Assembly: GCF_013391805.1 (NCBI RefSeq)
Contig: NZ_CP058364.1
Location: forward strand, 3,167,501 to 3,231,500
Reading direction: 5' to 3'
From: Galbibacter sp. BG1
Lineage (GTDB): Bacteria > Bacteroidota > Bacteroidia > Flavobacteriales > Flavobacteriaceae
DNA length: 64,000 nt
This document shows, piece by piece, positions 53,365 through 63,196 of the stretch. The notes beneath the pieces are model-generated. The model had not been told where the DNA came from. It searched no databases and worked only from the letters and a program-made list of their open reading frames with translations. The translations under genes and the position numbers were made by a program. Positions within the stretch are counted from its first letter, which is position 1. Every line of letters starts with the position of its first letter.

Positions 53365-55254
53365 TTATTTAATGGTTTCTATTTTTACATAACCTTCTTC
53401 AATCAATGGGATATAACCCAAGAGTCCTCCCCATGCATAAAATGGATCACTGTTGCGAACATCATCGCCTACACCGGTTTCTGCGTTATAATTCTCATGA
53501 ATATGTCGTTTATTCTCCCATTCACTTATTAGCAGCTCTTTAGATTTCTCAGATAATATCTTTCTTGCCTCAGGCAAATCGTAATTTCTTAAACCCAAAT
53601 AAACTAGATAGTTCATCGGCGCCCATATTCTGCCCCTCCAATAACTGTTATCTGGAAAAGCGGCATTGTTCTTAGCAATGGAAGCCATCATATACTTACC
53701 GTAAAATTCTTCAGGATTCATAAAATGTTCTTCGATCATCCGAGTAGCTTGTTCTTGTGTGGGGACGCCTGCCAGCAAAGGATAAAAATGTGTAGGACTT
53801 AAATGCTTGGTGAACTCTCCCGTAATCAAATTCTTATCCCTGTAAATGCCAAGGTTATCATCCCATAACTCATTGAGTTTATCGGTGTACATTTTGGCTC
53901 TATTCAATAATTCCTGTTTATCTTCAAGTTTTCCTAACACTGAGGCTATCTCAGCCAAATATTTGCAGTCTGCAATATATAAGCTCATTAATCCTACTGA
54001 GGCAAGTTCCATCATGTGGGTTTCTTCATTAAAGGTAACTTCATCAAACATGGGAGAATTATCAAGTCCAGATTCCCATTTCGCTGCTTTCATTGTGTTT
54101 CCCTGCATTCCTTCCGGGTGTGGATCTGATCCCCATGACAGGAAACCTTTATTATCCCTATTGTTGTTCCACCACTTGTTCCACGTTAATAAGTTTTCAT
54201 ATACTTCTTCCAAAAACCACTTTTCTTTATACTGATCGTAAATCATTTTAACCGTCATTGCGCCCACAGGTGGCTGGGAGCGGTCGTTGGATTTTTTGTA
54301 AGTGGCAGCCACGTTTGGAATAAACCCACTATCTGTTATACTGTTTGTAATAGCAAAAACATTACTATAAGCTAAATTTTTATTATCAATTGCCGCAATC
54401 GATGCAATAAAATATGTGTCCCAATCAAAAATGATGTATCCTCCCCAGGCTTCATTCCAAATTCGACTAACAGAAGAAATACCTCGATCGTTAAAGGCAT
54501 CGTAAAACTGGTTCCAAGCGACTACGGATTGAATAGCTTCATAAACGGATGCGAGTTCGCCATATTGACTGGTATTTTCCTTAAATTGGTTTTTCTTTTT
54601 AAGGATAATGGCCTCAACTTCTTGAATTGAGCGTTCTTCTCCTGTATATACGGCAATTTTATTGTCAGAATCAAATGAAAAGTACGGAGTTGGTATGGGT
54701 AAAGGCATATTTGTATCGGTTCCAATCTTCCGAATTACCGTTTTTTCATCATCACTCGAAGCTTCAATAGTATTTTCCTCTAAACGTAAGAGCCCTGGTT
54801 TGTTCCACAAATAACCCGATTCTAATACTAAAATATGAACTGATTCCTGAATAGAATCCGGCGTATATAGCATAACAAAATCCTCACCATCAACAGCCGT
54901 TTCTATGGAGGCGTTCATCCCTTCCCAAGAAAGCTGTAAAGCCGTATAACTTCCATCATATGAATGTTCCTTCGGTTTTATTGTTTCAGCAAAATTGTAT
55001 TTTGGATTAGCCACGTAAGCATCTCCAAGCCAATAAGGACCATGCCCTTTTTTTCGCATTTTTATTTGAAGGTTGAGTCCGTCCGGCATTTTAACATAAG
55101 ACAGAACACTGGGATTGTTCCAGGTGTTCCAACCTTTTAAAAGAGAATCTTGTAAAACTTCTGTTTTATTATCAATTTTCGGAGAATTTGGTTTTGATAG
55201 GTCACAGGACCCAAAAATTAAAATACAAGTAATAAAAAGGTAACTAATTTTCAT
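53365..55254 (-). CDS. GH63/MGH1-like glycoside hydrolase, lipoprotein
   Basis: From the ATG at 55252-55254 the signal peptide is MKISYLFITCILIFGSC with a lipobox. The (alpha/alpha)6 barrel motifs are present: FDWDTYFIASIAAID, SNDRSQPPVGAMTV, KWESGLDNSPMFDEV with the acid Asp/Glu, SYWRGRIWAPMNYLVYLG and the C-terminal HENYNAETGVGDD with the catalytic Glu. Family members cut alpha-glucosides or mannosylglycerate. Last gene of an operon behind two sulfatases, so the substrate is probably a sulfated glycan. Length 629. Confidence 0.88.
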   Translation of the reverse strand: MKISYLFITCILIFGSCDLSKPNSPKIDNKTEVLQDSLLKGWNTWNNPSVLSYVKMPDGLNLQIKMRKKGHGPYWLGDAYVANPKYNFAETIKPKEHSYDGSYTALQLSWEGMNASIETAVDGEDFVMLYTPDSIQESVHILVLESGYLWNKPGLLRLEENTIEASSDDEKTVIRKIGTDTNMPLPIPTPYFSFDSDNKIAVYTGEERSIQEVEAIILKKKNQFKENTSQYGELASVYEAIQSVVAWNQFYDAFNDRGISSVSRIWNEAWGGYIIFDWDTYFIASIAAIDNKNLAYSNVFAITNSITDSGFIPNVAATYKKSNDRSQPPVGAMTVKMIYDQYKEKWFLEEVYENLLTWNKWWNNNRDNKGFLSWGSDPHPEGMQGNTMKAAKWESGLDNSPMFDEVTFNEETHMMELASVGLMSLYIADCKYLAEIASVLGKLEDKQELLNRAKMYTDKLNELWDDNLGIYRDKNLITGEFTKHLSPTHFYPLLAGVPTQEQATRMIEEHFMNPEEFYGKYMMASIAKNNAAFPDNSYWRGRIWAPMNYLVYLGLRNYDLPEARKILSEKSKELLISEWENKRHIHENYNAETGVGDDVRNSDPFYAWGGLLGYIPLIEEGYVKIETIK

Positions 55255-55258
55255 TTTA

Positions 55259-56506
55259 TTATTTTGGTTGGTTTTCTTTTGGCATGGCATTTCGCCAACC
55301 TTTTTCTTTTAGAATTTTCATTTCTGAGACTACTTCAGGAAATTCATTTGCAATATTTTTACGATTTAATGGATCATTAATCCTATTATACAGTTCCACA
55401 CTGTCCCCCTCAAAATCAATAAAAGTGTATTTTTTGGTTTTTACCCCAACAATATCCTTGTTGTAAGCTCTATGCGTGAACACTGCTTTTTTCCATTCTT
55501 TGTTTTTAGAACTCAACAACGGAACAAAACTTGTTCCTTCCAAGCTTTGCGGCGGATTAGGCAATCCACACAATTCAATTAGGGTGGGATAAATATCGAC
55601 CAACTCGATTAAAGCATCTACGGTTAGGTTTTTAGATTCTGGAATACTGATGAGTAAAGGCACACGGGTTTCATCATCATAATTATTGCCTTTCCCCCAA
55701 TGTGAATGATTTCCAAAACTATATCCATGATCCATGGCCCCAAGAATTATTACGCTGTTTTTATGCAATTCAAGTTGCTTTATTCTGGCTATAATCTCAC
55801 CTATTAGACTATCTACCTCTGTTATTTCTCCATAATATTTTTTCTGAAGATTTTTAATATCTGTAGAATCTAATAATTCACCTTTGTAGTAAGGGTAACG
55901 ATCTTTCGATGAAAATTGATTTAAAGAATAATGACTTTCCGATTGTGGGTTGGGTGTCCAAGGATCATGAGTTTGACTATATCCCAATGCCAAAAAAAAT
56001 GGTTTCTTTTGATTAATTACATTATCAATGGCCTTAAACGCTAGAGCGTTATCTTTTATTCCATGAATATCAAAAACTTTGCTGTACGCATCGTCCGTTT
56101 CCCCACTTCTGGAATCGTGAATTTTTCCTGCAATTACAGTATGATATCCCGAATTCCTAAAATGTCTAGGCAATGAGGTGGCATTGGGTAACATTTTTTG
56201 CCAATCATCATCAATTTTTACGATTCCACTAGTTGAAGGCCGTATTCCAGTAAGAATACTGGTTCTAGAGGGTGTACATAGTGCCACCTGACAATGAGCA
56301 TCTTTAAATATTACAGCATCTTTAGAAAATTCATCAATATTTGGGGTATACGCAATGGTATCTCCATAACACCCAAAAGAAGGCATCATATCTTCCATAC
56401 TGATATAAATTACATTCAATTGAGTAGTGCTATCTTTTTTAGCACATGACACTAATATCACGCTCATTACGAAGAAACCGAAATATGAGAATTTTAAATT
56501 GATCAT
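55259..56506 (-). CDS. Sulfatase (iduronate-2-sulfatase-like, formylglycine type), lipoprotein
   Basis: The start used (ATG 56504-56506) leaves 1 nt between this and the upstream sulfatase stop; longer in-frame starts overlap. The signal peptide ends in VILVSC. LNVIYISMEDMMPSFGCYG gives the first metal Asp region, and CTPSRTSIL carries the cysteine converted to formylglycine. HSHWGKGNNYDDETRVPLLIS is the conserved Lys/His site. Substrate unknown. Second of three genes in the glycan-desulfation operon. Length 415. Confidence 0.92.
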   Translation of the reverse strand: MINLKFSYFGFFVMSVILVSCAKKDSTTQLNVIYISMEDMMPSFGCYGDTIAYTPNIDEFSKDAVIFKDAHCQVALCTPSRTSILTGIRPSTSGIVKIDDDWQKMLPNATSLPRHFRNSGYHTVIAGKIHDSRSGETDDAYSKVFDIHGIKDNALAFKAIDNVINQKKPFFLALGYSQTHDPWTPNPQSESHYSLNQFSSKDRYPYYKGELLDSTDIKNLQKKYYGEITEVDSLIGEIIARIKQLELHKNSVIILGAMDHGYSFGNHSHWGKGNNYDDETRVPLLISIPESKNLTVDALIELVDIYPTLIELCGLPNPPQSLEGTSFVPLLSSKNKEWKKAVFTHRAYNKDIVGVKTKKYTFIDFEGDSVELYNRINDPLNRKNIANEFPEVVSEMKILKEKGWRNAMPKENQPK

Positions 56507-56507
56507 C

Positions 56508-58100
56508 TTAAAACCTATAAGGAATTGCTTTTTTGACTTCTTCATAAGGCAATACTCTATTTTCCCGTGCCCATTCATTATAACGAATCACCAATTGTTT
56601 CAGTCTATTTGGCATTTCACTGGCAAGATTATTTGTTTCACTCCTATCTACTGACAAATTGTAAAGTTCCCAATCTTTGTTATAATTTTTTACAGCCTTC
56701 CAATTTTCTAAAATAACTCCGCAATTTCCTTCATGCTCGAAATACAAAGGCCTCTCATAATTGGTTTCTTTTTCAGTTACAAATGGTAATAAGCTAGTTC
56801 CTTCCAAAGTGTTGTGAGTGGCTTCATTTTTATAAACTCCACAGATATCTAACAAGGTGGGTACCACATCAATAATATGACTAGGCATCTTTGAGATTAT
56901 ACCTGAATTAATCTCTGGAGGGTACCATAGAATAAACGGAGTTGCAATTCCTCCCTCGTGTATATTAGATTTAAACTCCCTGAATGGTGTGTTACTAACA
57001 TTTGCCCATGACGGACCGTAACCGGTAAATGATGTGGGAGTTCCTGGTTCGGCTTTGGGGTCTAATCTGGGGTGTGAATACTTTCCATTTGCCAAATTCC
57101 CTGCCGAGCAACCCCCATTGTCGGAAAGAAAGATTATAACCGTATTATCCAATTCTTCTCTAACGCTTAGATAATCTATCAACTTTCCTATGTTTTGATC
57201 CATCCTATCAATCATGGCCGCATAAACCTCCATTAACCTAGCTTCATATTTTCTTTCTTCCTCGTTCAGGGCATTCCAATCACGGGTGTCCGGATTCTTA
57301 CCAGATAAAACGGTTTTGTTTTCAATTAAGTTTAATGCTTTTAATTTTTCAAATCTACTTTCCCTTATTACATCCCATCCAGAGTCATAGCTACCTTCAT
57401 ACTTTTTAATATCTTCAGGCAGCGCATGTAATGGCCAGTGGGGAGCTGTGTAAGAAAGATATAAGAAAAATGGCTCATCTGTTATGTGTTTTGCCAACAT
57501 ATTTAATGCCTTATCTGTGTATAAATCAGTGGCATAGAAATCTTCTTCACTCATATCTAAAACCTCGTTGTTGGCAACTACTTTAATTTCATTATCTAAA
57601 GGCCAAAGATCGTTTCTGTAAGGTTTAAAATCGAAGTAGCTCGAAGCTCCATTAATAAGGGCGAAGCTTTCATCGAAACCATGATCTTTTGGCCAATGCC
57701 CCTCTTTTTCACCAACATGCCATTTCCCAGAAATAAATGTTTTATATCCTATATCTTTTAATAAGTCTGCAATCGTTTTAACATTTTTACCAAAATAACC
57801 TTGATATTCCGGAATTGGAATATCTGTATCGGTCATTGCTCCAATACCTACTTGGTGCGGGTAAAATCCTGTAAGCAAAGCGGCCCTCGAAGGGCAACAT
57901 CTCGTGTTGTTGTAGAACTGGCTAAACGAAGCTAATTTATTTAAATTTGGGGTTTTTATTTCTGAACCGTAACAACCAATATCCGAGTAGCCAAGGTCGT
58001 CTGCAAGGATGATTATAATGTTTGGTCTATCACTGCTAGGTACTGTGTCAAATGAAGGAACGGAAGTCCATAAGAATGTTAAGAAGAGTAATAAATTCAT
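56508..58100 (-). CDS. Arylsulfatase (formylglycine type), secreted
   Basis: A signal peptide (MNLLLFLTFLWTSVPSFD) precedes a 500-residue sulfatase. RPNIIIILADDLGYSDIGCYG has the first metal-binding Asp pair, CCPSRAALLTG contains the cysteine to be converted to formylglycine (C-x-P-S-R), and ISGKWHVGE and FLSDNGG give the Lys/His and Asp-Asn ligands. It acts in the periplasm on sulfated aryl or sugar esters. First gene of the operon. Length 530. The 305-nt region upstream (58101-58405) is AT-rich and has only the hairpin at 58358-58386. Confidence 0.94.
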   Translation of the reverse strand: MNLLLFLTFLWTSVPSFDTVPSSDRPNIIIILADDLGYSDIGCYGSEIKTPNLNKLASFSQFYNNTRCCPSRAALLTGFYPHQVGIGAMTDTDIPIPEYQGYFGKNVKTIADLLKDIGYKTFISGKWHVGEKEGHWPKDHGFDESFALINGASSYFDFKPYRNDLWPLDNEIKVVANNEVLDMSEEDFYATDLYTDKALNMLAKHITDEPFFLYLSYTAPHWPLHALPEDIKKYEGSYDSGWDVIRESRFEKLKALNLIENKTVLSGKNPDTRDWNALNEEERKYEARLMEVYAAMIDRMDQNIGKLIDYLSVREELDNTVIIFLSDNGGCSAGNLANGKYSHPRLDPKAEPGTPTSFTGYGPSWANVSNTPFREFKSNIHEGGIATPFILWYPPEINSGIISKMPSHIIDVVPTLLDICGVYKNEATHNTLEGTSLLPFVTEKETNYERPLYFEHEGNCGVILENWKAVKNYNKDWELYNLSVDRSETNNLASEMPNRLKQLVIRYNEWARENRVLPYEEVKKAIPYRF

Positions 58101-58357
58101 TTATAGTTTATTTAAAGACACTGTAGTTAATAATTCAGAATTCTAAGCCCTAAAAAGTAACTAAAAAAGTGATATCCTTTTCTGACTTCAATATTGATTT
58201 AATTACAGATGTTCTTTCTGAAATACGAAATCATTCATTAAACTCTTGAAAATCAATAAAATTAAAATTAGCAAATTTTAATTGTACGTACAACTAAAAT
58301 AATCACTTCACGTAAGTACGCTATCCGCTTGCATCTATATACAAGGTCCTAAAACAA

Positions 58358-58386
58358 AAAAAGTCCGATAAAAATATCGGACTTTC
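58358..58386 (-). terminator. Terminator after the OmpA-like gene
   Basis: The arms AAGTCCGATA (58361-58370) and TATCGGACTT (58375-58384) pair around AAAA; on the minus strand a T run follows. Confidence 0.85.
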
Positions 58387-58405
58387 AATTTATATGATTT
58401 TTTGA

Positions 58406-59095
58406 TTATTCCGCTTGTTTAGCGTCTTGAATCATTTCTTCACTTGCAACGATTCCAAGCTCTACACGTCTGTTCTTAACTCGACCTTCTTCGGTATTGT
58501 TATCAAACTTAGGTTGTGTTTCTCCATACCACTTGGTAGTCATTCTAGAAGAAGCTACGCCATTTGCAGCAAGAAAATCACGAACTGACTTCGCTCTTTT
58601 TTCAGATAAAGACATATTGTAACTATCTGCTCCAGAACTATCGGTATGCCCTTCAATAAGAATATTCGTATCGTCGTACTCCACAAAAACCTCTGCCATT
58701 TTTCTTAAGGTTTCTTGTCCTTCCGCAGAAATATTAGCAGAATTCAATGCAAATTTCACTCCACTATTTTCATCGAAGGTAACGTTAATACCTTCCCCTA
58801 TTCTGGTAACATCTGCACCGGGAATAGCTTCTTCAATAGCCTCGGCATTTCTATCCATTTTATTACCAATTCTATTACCAACGGCTCCACCAACGGCAGC
58901 ACCAATAATGGCACCTAAAACGGAGTTGTTACCATCTCCTACATTATTACCAATAATACCACCTATAGCCGCTCCAGAACCAGCACCAATAGCCGTACCA
59001 CGCTGCGTATTATTTGAGTTCTTAATAGCCTCGCAACTAACAAGCATTAGCGCTGAAGCAAAAAACAATCCACTTTTAAAAATTATATTTTTCAT
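58406..59095 (-). CDS. OmpA-family lipoprotein with glycine zipper (YiaD-like)
   Basis: The signal peptide ends in the lipobox LMLVSC. Residues 33-80 form a glycine zipper (GTAIGAGSGAAIGGIIGNNVG and its partner), and residues 110-220 the OmpA C-terminal peptidoglycan-binding domain (NILIEGHTDSSGADSYNMSLSEKRAKSVRDFLAANGV, then RVKNRRVEL). It links the outer membrane to peptidoglycan. Length 229. Likely a stress-response lipoprotein like YiaD, by similarity of layout. Confidence 0.93.
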   Translation of the reverse strand: MKNIIFKSGLFFASALMLVSCEAIKNSNNTQRGTAIGAGSGAAIGGIIGNNVGDGNNSVLGAIIGAAVGGAVGNRIGNKMDRNAEAIEEAIPGADVTRIGEGINVTFDENSGVKFALNSANISAEGQETLRKMAEVFVEYDDTNILIEGHTDSSGADSYNMSLSEKRAKSVRDFLAANGVASSRMTTKWYGETQPKFDNNTEEGRVKNRRVELGIVASEEMIQDAKQAE

Positions 59096-59160
59096 CTTTT
59101 TTTATTTTACGTTGTGTTAATTAGTTTTATCTATTCTAATGATACTTGAAATTACTCAAA

Positions 59161-59658
59161 CTATCTCAAGGAAGCGGTTTTTGTAAATTCGTAAACCACT
59201 GTAACGTTTTCTGAACCTACAGGTGCATCCGCGGAAATTACCATTTGTTGTGGGGATAACGAGTTTATTTGGAAAACATATCCATAACCACCACTTATAT
59301 CATTTTTCTTTTCGTCAATGAATTTAAACTGAAATTTGGTAGGATTTCCATTCGCATCATCTTGAATAGACCAACGAATGTTTCTTTGTCCCGGTGCACA
59401 TTCGCCAGGTGCTTGAATGTTGTAGTAACCGGTACTATTGTTGGAACGGAAAAACCATTCACTACCTTCAAAACACTTTGCAGAAACATCATTAAACAAC
59501 ACAGATTTGTAATACCCCGGATTGTTTTGGTAATCTATATTAGTAAGCTGCCACGTACCATCTAAAGATTTTCTGCTGTCCTTGTTATCTTTACTCAGCC
59601 CGCAAGACGTTAGTGTTACAGTAACCGCGAGCAATAAAATATACAACTTATTTTTCAT
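59161..59658 (-). CDS. Lipocalin-like lipoprotein
   Basis: The signal peptide ends in the lipobox TLTSC. The 165-residue chain has the lipocalin-type start SLDGTWQLTNIDYQ (G-x-W), followed by beta strands with ECAPGQRNIRWSIQ and VTVVYEFTKTASL. Such proteins in Bacteroidota are usually annotated as lipocalin family; ligand unknown. It lies 65 nt upstream of the OmpA-family gene on the same strand, so both may share a promoter. Confidence 0.8.
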   Translation of the reverse strand: MKNKLYILLLAVTVTLTSCGLSKDNKDSRKSLDGTWQLTNIDYQNNPGYYKSVLFNDVSAKCFEGSEWFFRSNNSTGYYNIQAPGECAPGQRNIRWSIQDDANGNPTKFQFKFIDEKKNDISGGYGYVFQINSLSPQQMVISADAPVGSENVTVVYEFTKTASLR

Positions 59659-59767
59659 GATTTTGTTTGTTATTTTTTTATGTTGAATTAGTTCTAAAGT
59701 AATAAAAAAGCTTCGTCGGTTAAGTATTTCCTTGTTAAATTAACAAATATTTAAACTAAAAACAACC

Positions 59768-61771
59768 CTAATAGTTAAATAAATTTAACAGTTCATTTTC
59801 TAGTCTATTTTTAGCTAAATAATTATTTTCCAAACTTTTAGCGAAAGGAATGGGGGTTTCTAAGCTCCCTACCCGTTTTACCGGGGCATCCAAGAACTCA
59901 AAACAGTTTTCGTTAATCAAGGCTGAAATATCACTTGCAATACCCCCAAAGAGCGTATCTTCCTGTAGAATAAGCACTTTCCCTGTTTTTTTAACGGATG
60001 CATAAACACTATCGATATCTAAAGGGGCCAATGTTCTAAGATCTATTAAGTCTACAGAGATATCCTGATTATTTTCCAAGATTTCCAATGCCCAATGTAC
60101 CCCAGCACCGTAGGTAATTAGAGAAATATCGGAACCTTCTTTAAGTACACTGGCCTTGCCTAAAGGAAGTGTGTAATAATCTTCTGGAACATCTTGGGTG
60201 ATGGTGCGGTACAGCGCCTTATGCTCAAAGAAAAGTACCGGATTGGGATCGTTAATGGCGGTTGCCAATAAGCCTTTAGCGTCATAAGGGAATGCTGGAT
60301 ATACCACTTTTAATCCTGGGGTTTTGGTAAACCAGGCTTCATTGGTCTGTGAGTGGAACGGACCCGCACCCACACCGCCGCCACAGGGCATTCTAATAAC
60401 CACATCTGCATTTTGATTCCATCTGTAATGAGATTTCGCCAAATAATTTACAATCGGATTAAAACCACTGGAGACGAAGTCAGCAAATTGCATTTCCACA
60501 ACCGATTTCATTCCGTTGATAGACAAGCCCATTGCGGCTGAAACTATTCCCGATTCACAGATGGGAGTGTTCCGCACTCTTTCCTTGCCAAAGGCATCCA
60601 GAAAACCTTCAGTGACTTTAAAAACACCCCCGTAATCGGCAATATCTTGCCCCATGATTATTAAATCCTTATGTTTTTCCATGCTCTGTTTTAGGCTCTG
60701 GGAAATAGCATCTACAAAACGTATATGATTAGAGTTTGATTCTTCATTAACCTCTTCATATTTAAAAACTTTATAAACATCATTTAACTCATTTGTTTCA
60801 ATATAGTCTATTTCTTTTTCAGCATAAGCAATCTGTAAATTTTCATCGATTTCCGATTGAATTTTATTCTGAAGCGTGGTATAATCATCCTTGGTCAAAA
60901 TCCCTTCATCTATCAAAAATTGAGTATAATTGGTAACCGGGTCTTTATGTTTCCATTCCAACATCAACGTCTCGGGAACATACTTCGTTCCACTCGCCTC
61001 TTCATGTCCACGCATCCTAAACGTTTTAAACTCCAAAAGCACTGGCCGGGGATTTTCCCGAACACTTTTAGCAATTTCATCAACCTTAGCATACACTTCA
61101 AGAATATTGTTTCCCTCGATAAGATGTGCCTCCATGCCATAGCCAATGCCTTTGTCTGCTATATTTTGGCAATTGTATTGCTCGTGCGTTGGTGTTGAGA
61201 GACCATATCCATTATTTTCCACACAAAAAAGAACTGGCAGCGACCAGACGGAAGCAATGTTTAAAGCCTCGTGAAAGTCGCCTTCACTGGTTCCTCCTTC
61301 CCCAGTAAATACGGCCGTAACCTTGTTTTCTTTCCTTATTTTATGTGCTAGGGCAATCCCGTCGGCAACACCGAGTTGAGGGCCTAAATGCGAAATCATC
61401 CCCACAATTTTATACTCTTGGGTACCAAAGTGAAAACTTCGGTCTCTTCCTTTGGTAAAACCATTGGCTTTTCCTTGCCATTGAGAGAATAAGCGGTGTA
61501 ATGGGATGTTTCGGGAAGTAAAAACACCGAGATTTCGATGCATTGGCAATATATATTCTTCTTTACGCAAAGCCAAGGTAACACCTACAGCAATAGCCTC
61601 TTGCCCTATCCCGCTAAACCATTTGGAGATTTTACCTTGTCGTAACAACACCAACATTTTCTCCTCAATCATTCTCGATTTTAACATATTAAAATGAAGA
61701 TCTAGAAGTACCTTATTGTTTATGAAACGGTTATCGTATTCGAACGGATAAATGGAAGTGGTATTATTCAT
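59768..61771 (-). CDS. Fused alpha/beta E1 component of a 2-oxoacid (branched-chain type) dehydrogenase
   Basis: The 667-residue protein joins both E1 subunits. Residues 1-335 are the alpha part, with the thiamine diphosphate motif AVFTGEGGTSEGDFHEALNIASVWSLPVLFCVENNGYG. Residues 345-667 are the beta part, with MGQDIADYGGVFKVTEGFLDAFG, FADFVSSGFNPIVNYLAKSHYRW and GGVGAGPFHSQTNEAW. It decarboxylates a branched 2-oxoacid, feeding acyl-CoA starters for iso fatty acids. E2 and E3 are not in this window. The closest class is the 2-oxoisovalerate type. Confidence 0.92.
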   Translation of the reverse strand: MNNTTSIYPFEYDNRFINNKVLLDLHFNMLKSRMIEEKMLVLLRQGKISKWFSGIGQEAIAVGVTLALRKEEYILPMHRNLGVFTSRNIPLHRLFSQWQGKANGFTKGRDRSFHFGTQEYKIVGMISHLGPQLGVADGIALAHKIRKENKVTAVFTGEGGTSEGDFHEALNIASVWSLPVLFCVENNGYGLSTPTHEQYNCQNIADKGIGYGMEAHLIEGNNILEVYAKVDEIAKSVRENPRPVLLEFKTFRMRGHEEASGTKYVPETLMLEWKHKDPVTNYTQFLIDEGILTKDDYTTLQNKIQSEIDENLQIAYAEKEIDYIETNELNDVYKVFKYEEVNEESNSNHIRFVDAISQSLKQSMEKHKDLIIMGQDIADYGGVFKVTEGFLDAFGKERVRNTPICESGIVSAAMGLSINGMKSVVEMQFADFVSSGFNPIVNYLAKSHYRWNQNADVVIRMPCGGGVGAGPFHSQTNEAWFTKTPGLKVVYPAFPYDAKGLLATAINDPNPVLFFEHKALYRTITQDVPEDYYTLPLGKASVLKEGSDISLITYGAGVHWALEILENNQDISVDLIDLRTLAPLDIDSVYASVKKTGKVLILQEDTLFGGIASDISALINENCFEFLDAPVKRVGSLETPIPFAKSLENNYLAKNRLENELLNLFNY

Positions 61772-61865
61772 GGTCGATGCATTTACATCAAATGTAGAAA
61801 AATATTATTATTTCTATTTCATTGAATTTTCAAATTAGATATTATTAAATGGACCGATAAATCGC

Positions 61866-61873
61866 TACATTTG
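61866..61873 (+). promoter_or_regulatory. Putative -7 box of the oxygenase-eIF1-like operon
   Basis: TACATTTG fits the TAnnTTTG consensus, 40 nt before the start codon. No clear -33 TTG at 19 nt. Confidence 0.4.
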
Positions 61874-61913
61874 TTATAAATGTAAGGCTTAAGCCACTTA
61901 AAATGTTATAAAA

Positions 61914-62864
61914 ATGAATAAGGTACCGAGTGTAGATTTAAGTGATTTTCTTTCTGATAATCCTTCGCGAAAGCAGAAATTTATAGATGAAATAGGAAAA
62001 GCCTATGAAGAAATTGGCTTTGTGGCATTGAAAGGACACTTTCTTTCTGACCAACTAATAAACGATTTGTACAGTGAAATTAAGAAGTTCTTCGATTTGC
62101 CGCAAGAGGTAAAAGACAAATATGAAATTGAAGGTATAGGCGGACAAAGAGGATACACTTCTTTTGGAAAAGAGCATGCAAAAGGGAGAAAGGAAGGCGA
62201 TTTAAAAGAGTTTTGGCATTTTGGTCAATATGTAGAAGACGATCCGAAGCTGGAAGAGGAATATCCCGATAATGTGCAGGTGAAAGAGCTCCCTGACTTT
62301 AATGCAGTAGGTAAAGAGACCTATCAACAACTGGAAAAAACAGCGAAATATGTGCTACGCGCACTGGCGTTGCATTTGGACTTGGAAGAAAACTACTTTG
62401 ATAAATATATTAAAAATGGAAACTCCATTTTACGTCCTATTCACTACCCTCCTATTACAGAAGAACCTAAAAATGCGGTAAGAGCAGCAGCTCATGGGGA
62501 TATCAACTTGATAACACTTTTAATGGGTGCCCAAGGAAGAGGACTCCAGGTTCAAAACCACAACGGGGAATGGATTGACGCTATTGCAGAGCCCGATGAA
62601 TTAATGATCAATGTTGGGGACATGCTCTCCAGACATACCAATAACCGTTTGAAATCCACTATCCACCAAGTTATTAATCCGCCCAAAGAACTTTGGGGAA
62701 CCTCCCGATATTCTGTTCCTTTCTTTATGCATCCTGTGAGTGATATGCCTTTGGATGTCCTGGAAAACTGTGTGGATGACGAGCACCCAAAATTATATGA
62801 AGATATTACGGCAGGGGAATTTCTGCACGAAAGACTTATTGAACTTGGACTGATAAAAGCGTAA
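61914..62864 (+). CDS. 2OG-Fe(II) oxygenase, isopenicillin N synthase-like
   Basis: The N-terminal DIOX_N region (VPSVDLSDFLSDN, FVALKGHFLSDQLINDLY) is followed by the jelly-roll core with iron ligands H194 and D196 (AAHGDINLITLL) and H251 (STIHQVI), and the 2-oxoglutarate Arg-x-Ser R265-S267 (SRYSVPFF). Length 316. The substrate is unknown. Its stop is 2 nt before an eIF1-like gene, so the two are cotranscribed. Confidence 0.92.
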   Translation: MNKVPSVDLSDFLSDNPSRKQKFIDEIGKAYEEIGFVALKGHFLSDQLINDLYSEIKKFFDLPQEVKDKYEIEGIGGQRGYTSFGKEHAKGRKEGDLKEFWHFGQYVEDDPKLEEEYPDNVQVKELPDFNAVGKETYQQLEKTAKYVLRALALHLDLEENYFDKYIKNGNSILRPIHYPPITEEPKNAVRAAAHGDINLITLLMGAQGRGLQVQNHNGEWIDAIAEPDELMINVGDMLSRHTNNRLKSTIHQVINPPKELWGTSRYSVPFFMHPVSDMPLDVLENCVDDEHPKLYEDITAGEFLHERLIELGLIKA

Positions 62865-62866
62865 AG

Positions 62867-63196
62867 ATGGATTTACAAGATCAGCTAAAAAACCTATTTC
62901 CAGAACACGAATTTAAAGAAGAACCCAAAGCTGAACCGGATGAAAATGCAGTTTGGCTGCAAGACGATCCTCTTTTATGTAAATATGAAAAAAGAAAAGG
63001 AAAGCCTATAACTATTATAGACGGCTACAATGGAGCAACCAAAGACTTTAAAATTTTGGCCAAGGAATTAAAAACGACCCTTGGCGTAGGCGGTTCTTTT
63101 AAAGACGATACCATCATCATTCAAGGGGATTATAGGGATCAAATCATGCAGTTGTTGAAGGACAAGGGCTTTAAAGTGAAAAGGGTTGGCGGTTAA
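62867..63196 (+). CDS. eIF1/SUI1-like translation factor (YciH family)
   Basis: A 109-residue protein: about 40 N-terminal residues, then the SUI1 fold (KRKGKPITIIDGYNGATKDFKILAKELKTTLGVGGSFKDDTIIIQGDYRDQIMQLLKDKGF). The family binds the 30S subunit; its role in bacteria is poorly known, though E. coli YciH affects initiation fidelity. Coupled to the oxygenase gene. Confidence 0.93.
   Translation: MDLQDQLKNLFPEHEFKEEPKAEPDENAVWLQDDPLLCKYEKRKGKPITIIDGYNGATKDFKILAKELKTTLGVGGSFKDDTIIIQGDYRDQIMQLLKDKGFKVKRVGG

Noticed and set aside
58282-58293. Perfect 12-nt palindrome TTGTACGTACAA upstream of the arylsulfatase gene.
   Set aside because: Some fifteen such palindromes are expected by chance in 64 kb, it is about 180 nt from the start codon, and nothing nearby supports it.
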